A stretch of DNA of 64,000 nucleotides. Origin: Duganella sp. 1224. Its GTDB lineage: Bacteria; Pseudomonadota; Gammaproteobacteria; Burkholderiales; Burkholderiaceae_D. Position 1 is the first letter of the stretch; each line of letters begins with the position of its first letter. Positions 61,480 to 64,000 of the stretch are shown in pieces. The DNA lies in assembly GCF_013408245.1 (NCBI RefSeq), contig NZ_JACBYS010000001.1, positions 806,001 to 870,000 of the forward strand, in the 5' to 3' direction. The translations under genes were made by a program, and so were the position numbers. The notes below the pieces were generated by a model that was not told the DNA's origin, did not search any database, and worked only from the letters and a program-made list of their open reading frames with translations.

Positions 61480-62466
61480 ATGGGCGCACCACTCACACAG
61501 TCACCACACATTTTTGTCATCGAACGCGACTTCGAATGGGGCCAGGATCAGGCGGCCATCGTCGGGCTGGTCAGCCGTTACTTCAGCGACTATAACGGCA
61601 ATGGTTTTTATCCGCATCCCCAAGAAGAGGTGCTGCAGCGCGAGCTGCTGGCGCTTCCTGCGCTGCAGCATCTGCGCCGCCACCTGCGCCACGCCGACGC
61701 CCGCGGCCTGGCCATCACCAACCTCGGTCTGGCCGGCCAGCCGGAGGCCGAGCGCAACGCCGTGCTGTACGCCATCGCGCTGAGCCTGGGCTTCCCGACT
61801 TCCACCGACCAGCGCACCCAGCGCGTGGCGTGGGACATCCGCGCGCGGCCGGGCAGCGCCACGGAAAACCGCTTTGTCACGTTTTCCGAGCGCGTCGGCA
61901 ATGCCGACATGCATACCGACTCTTCGTTTTATCCGATGCCGGAAGAGCAGTTTCTGCTGTACGTGGTCAACGCCGCGCGTTGCGGCGGCGGCGAGTCGCT
62001 GCTGATCGACGTCGACGACATCCACGCCGAATTGCAGCGCACCGAGGCCGGCCGCGCCACCTTTGCGTTGCTGAGCGAGGCGAATGTGCCGTTCCGCGTG
62101 CCGTCGGTGTACGCGGCCAACGAGGAACAGGTGGAGATCGAGCTGGCGCCGGTGTTCGAGCGACTGGCCGACACGCTGGCGATGCGCTGGCGCCATGACT
62201 CCATCCTCAAGGGCCTGGCCGCGCGGCCGGCGCTGGACACGCCGCCGCTGCGCGCCGCGCTGGCGCTGCTGAACGAGGTGATCGAGCAGCACGCGCCGCG
62301 CTTCTGCCAGCACCTGCCGGACGACACGCTGCTGTGGGCCGACAACCGCCGCACGCTGCACGGCCGCGCCACCTACACCGATCCGGCGCGCCACCTGATC
62401 CGCATCCGCATCGCCGACACGCCCAATGCCGAGCGCATCGGGCCGTCCGGCGTGGCCATGGATTGA
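61480..62466 (+). CDS. TauD/TfdA-type Fe(II)/2-oxoglutarate dioxygenase
   Basis: A 328-residue protein with the 2-His-1-carboxylate site MHTDSSFYP (HxD) and the distal His in NRRTLHGRATY, followed by an Arg for 2-oxoglutarate (RHLIRIRIAD). The ATG at 61480 is preferred, since GGAGG lies five bases before it and inside the codons after the alternative ATG at 61468. The substrate is unknown. It precedes an AEC transporter by two bases, so the pair probably handles the same small acid. Confidence 0.9.
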   Translation: MGAPLTQSPHIFVIERDFEWGQDQAAIVGLVSRYFSDYNGNGFYPHPQEEVLQRELLALPALQHLRRHLRHADARGLAITNLGLAGQPEAERNAVLYAIALSLGFPTSTDQRTQRVAWDIRARPGSATENRFVTFSERVGNADMHTDSSFYPMPEEQFLLYVVNAARCGGGESLLIDVDDIHAELQRTEAGRATFALLSEANVPFRVPSVYAANEEQVEIELAPVFERLADTLAMRWRHDSILKGLAARPALDTPPLRAALALLNEVIEQHAPRFCQHLPDDTLLWADNRRTLHGRATYTDPARHLIRIRIADTPNAERIGPSGVAMD

Positions 62467-62468
62467 GC

Positions 62469-63383
62469 ATGCTGAACGCGATCCTGCCGGTCTTGCTGAT
62501 CATCCTGCTGGGCGTGGCGATCCGTCGCTATGGGTGGCTGCCCGAGGCGTTTTTCCCGTCGATCGAGAAGTTCTCGTACAACATCTGCTTCCCGGCGCTG
62601 CTGTTCAGCGGCACCGCCAAGCTGAGTTTTCGTTCGGCGCAGGTGGGCGAGCTGGCGCTGGCGACCTTGCTGCCGACCGCGCTGGTGACCTTGGCAGCGC
62701 TGCTGATGCTGCTGCCGGCGCGCGCCTTGCCGGACGCGTCACGCTCGTCCGTGGTGCAGGGCGCGGTGCGGCCCAACACCTATTTCGGCATTGCCGTGTC
62801 GGCGCTGCTGTTCCCGCCGCAGACGGCGGCGCTGGTGATGCTGTCGCTGGCGCTGTGCCTGCCGGCGGTGAATGTGATCTCGGTGATCGCGCTGTCGTGG
62901 TGGAGCGGCCAGCCAGCCGACGCCCGCCGCATCGGCCGCAGCCTGGCCACCAATCCCATTATCCTGTCGACGCTGGCCGGTGTGGTGTGGAGCGTGGCCG
63001 GCCTGCCGCAGCCGGCGCCGCTGTTCAACACGCTGGACATCCTCGGCCGCGCGGCGCTGTGCCTGGGGCTCATCTGCGTCGGCAGCGGCCTGGTGTTTTC
63101 GCTACAGGGCCTGCGGCCGCTGGCGCTGAGCCTGACCTCGGCGCTGAAGCTGCTGTTGCTGCCGCTGCTGGCCGCCAAGGTCAGCCTGATGTACGCGGTG
63201 TCCACGCCGGTGGCGCTGGCGGCCTGCTTTTACTGCGCCTTGCCGACCGCGCCCAACGCCTACATCATGGCGCGGCAGATGGGCGGCGACACCCGACTGA
63301 TGGCGGCGCTGATCACGGTGCAGACCTTGCTGGCGGCGCTGACGCTACCGCTGAGCAGCCAGTTCATGGAGTGGCTGGCCTGA
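62469..63383 (+). CDS. AEC-family transporter
   Basis: A 304-residue, ten-helix membrane protein of the auxin efflux carrier family (ILPVLLIILLGVAIRRYGWLP at the N-terminus, NTYFGIAVSALLFP, ALPTAPNAYIMARQMGGDT near the end). Bacterial members move carboxylates or amino acids. It is two bases downstream of the dioxygenase gene and overlaps the convergent acyltransferase gene by 39 bases at the 3' ends. Confidence 0.92.
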   Translation: MLNAILPVLLIILLGVAIRRYGWLPEAFFPSIEKFSYNICFPALLFSGTAKLSFRSAQVGELALATLLPTALVTLAALLMLLPARALPDASRSSVVQGAVRPNTYFGIAVSALLFPPQTAALVMLSLALCLPAVNVISVIALSWWSGQPADARRIGRSLATNPIILSTLAGVVWSVAGLPQPAPLFNTLDILGRAALCLGLICVGSGLVFSLQGLRPLALSLTSALKLLLLPLLAAKVSLMYAVSTPVALAACFYCALPTAPNAYIMARQMGGDTRLMAALITVQTLLAALTLPLSSQFMEWLA

Positions 63384-64000
63384 CGCCTGCGCGGCGCGCA
63401 CCGGGCCGAGGCCGAACAGCGGCCGCAGCACGGCCACGCGCCGCACCAGTTCGAAGCCGCCGAAGCTGAACACCAGCGTCAGCACGATCAGGAACACGCC
63501 TTCGATGCCCGGCGCCAGCTGGATCGGTTTCATCCAGTGGGCCATGACCACGATCAGCGTCTGGTGCAGGATGTAGACCGGGAACACCGCCTCGGTCAGG
63601 TAGCGCCGCTTGGCGCTGTCGAAGTTCAGGTGGCGTTGGCCAAAGCCGCACACGGCCAGGATCGGCGTCCACTGGCACACGCAGTAGACCGCGCGCATCA
63701 GCGGTTTCCATTGCAGCACGTCGGGCGTGGCGGCCAGCGCTTCCGGAATCGACCAGTAGCAGACGATCAGCGCCCAGCTGCCGAGCCACAGCGCCAGGCT
63801 GGTCCAGCGCAGCGCGGCGACGCCGGCCCAGAAACCGGTCTGCATCGCCAGCAGCGCGCCCAGCGCGAACAGCAGGAAGTACTGGGCATGGCTGTACCAG
63901 TCGTCGACCAGCGCGTGGGTGGTGGGGAAGCGGTCCGCCAGCGTGTAGCGCGCGACGGCCAGCAGCAGTACCGGCAGCACGATGATGCGCCAGCCGCTGA
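63345..64000 (-). CDS. Membrane acyltransferase (acyltransferase-3 type), N-terminus outside window
   Basis: The frame is open to the right edge, so the N-terminal half is missing; about 217 residues are visible. They form membrane helices (HAQYFLLFALGALLAMQTGFW, RWTSLALWLGSWALIVCYW) and the segment RYLTEAVFPVYILHQTLIV, typical of the late part of acyltransferase-3/OpgC-like proteins that acylate sugars at the cell envelope. The catalytic N-terminal Arg/His region cannot be seen. Confidence 0.85.
   Translation of the reverse strand, partial: SGWRIIVLPVLLLAVARYTLADRFPTTHALVDDWYSHAQYFLLFALGALLAMQTGFWAGVAALRWTSLALWLGSWALIVCYWSIPEALAATPDVLQWKPLMRAVYCVCQWTPILAVCGFGQRHLNFDSAKRRYLTEAVFPVYILHQTLIVVMAHWMKPIQLAPGIEGVFLIVLTLVFSFGGFELVRRVAVLRPLFGLGPVRAAQASGQPLHELAAQR

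Noticed and set aside
1-64000. tRNA or rRNA genes, CRISPR arrays, insertion sequences, prophage genes
   Set aside because: No clover-leaf, rRNA core, spaced direct repeats, transposase or phage structural motifs were seen; short RNA genes could still be missed without a covariance search.

Overview
The window looks like chromosomal DNA of a high-GC betaproteobacterium, most likely Oxalobacteraceae (Massilia/Duganella/Janthinobacterium-type). This is inferred from the base composition, the mix of surface-sensing and polysaccharide genes, and intergenic GGGTCAGACCCC-type and CCGGCGAAAGCCGG-type palindromic repeats. It is gene-dense, with no rRNA, tRNA, CRISPR array, phage or insertion sequence seen and no gene-free stretch over 300 bases. 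Both edge genes are cut: a rhombosortase at the left and a membrane acyltransferase at the right.

Layout. 1-2.0 kb: a three-gene overlapping unit (CPBP membrane protease, GlyGly-CTERM lipoprotein, rhombosortase). 2.1-3.9 kb: a redox unit (AhpD-like protein plus thioredoxin-fold protein) controlled by a Cys-rich MarR regulator. 3.9-6.4 kb: a TonB receptor behind a small Cys/His secreted protein. 6.5-15 kb: NarL-type signalling (three response regulators, one large propeller sensor kinase) around a XapX/amidohydrolase/DoxX/DUF1275 operon. 15-23 kb: a metallo-hydrolase with divergent LysR gene, a TPR membrane protein, D-amino acid dehydrogenase, DUF885 peptidase and FAD monooxygenase. 23-26 kb: a class A beta-lactamase, a GFA protein and two GNAT acetyltransferases. 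26-32 kb: a four-gene translationally coupled unit led by a Pls/PosA-type non-ribosomal peptide synthetase with its own phosphopantetheinyl transferase. 32-33.6 kb: AMP nucleosidase.

33.7-52.2 kb is one functional island for L-arabinose-rich plant polysaccharide. It holds galM, an L-arabonate-type dehydratase, an AraD1/GguC-like protein, a semialdehyde dehydrogenase and an SDR sugar dehydrogenase (oxidative, non-phosphorylating pathway to 2-oxoglutarate). These are followed by three secreted glycosidases (GH97, GH51, GH127), a YtfQRT-YjfF-type furanose ABC transporter and a LysR regulator. Three promoters in it (galM, dehydratase, transporter) share a TATCG-N16-CATTGG arrangement, which suggests one regulator, probably the LysR protein at its end.

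52.2-54.8 kb is the least ordinary part: an unrecognised minus-strand cluster with a hidden 54-residue membrane ORF, an apparent frameshift, and a head-to-head junction with an unrecognised plus-strand gene. 54.8-64 kb holds a Csp-like copper storage protein, a GAF/receiver pair, a MarR-GNAT fusion with an operator-like palindrome, a penicillin-acylase-family hydrolase, a chemoreceptor, a TauD-type dioxygenase, an AEC transporter and the truncated acyltransferase.
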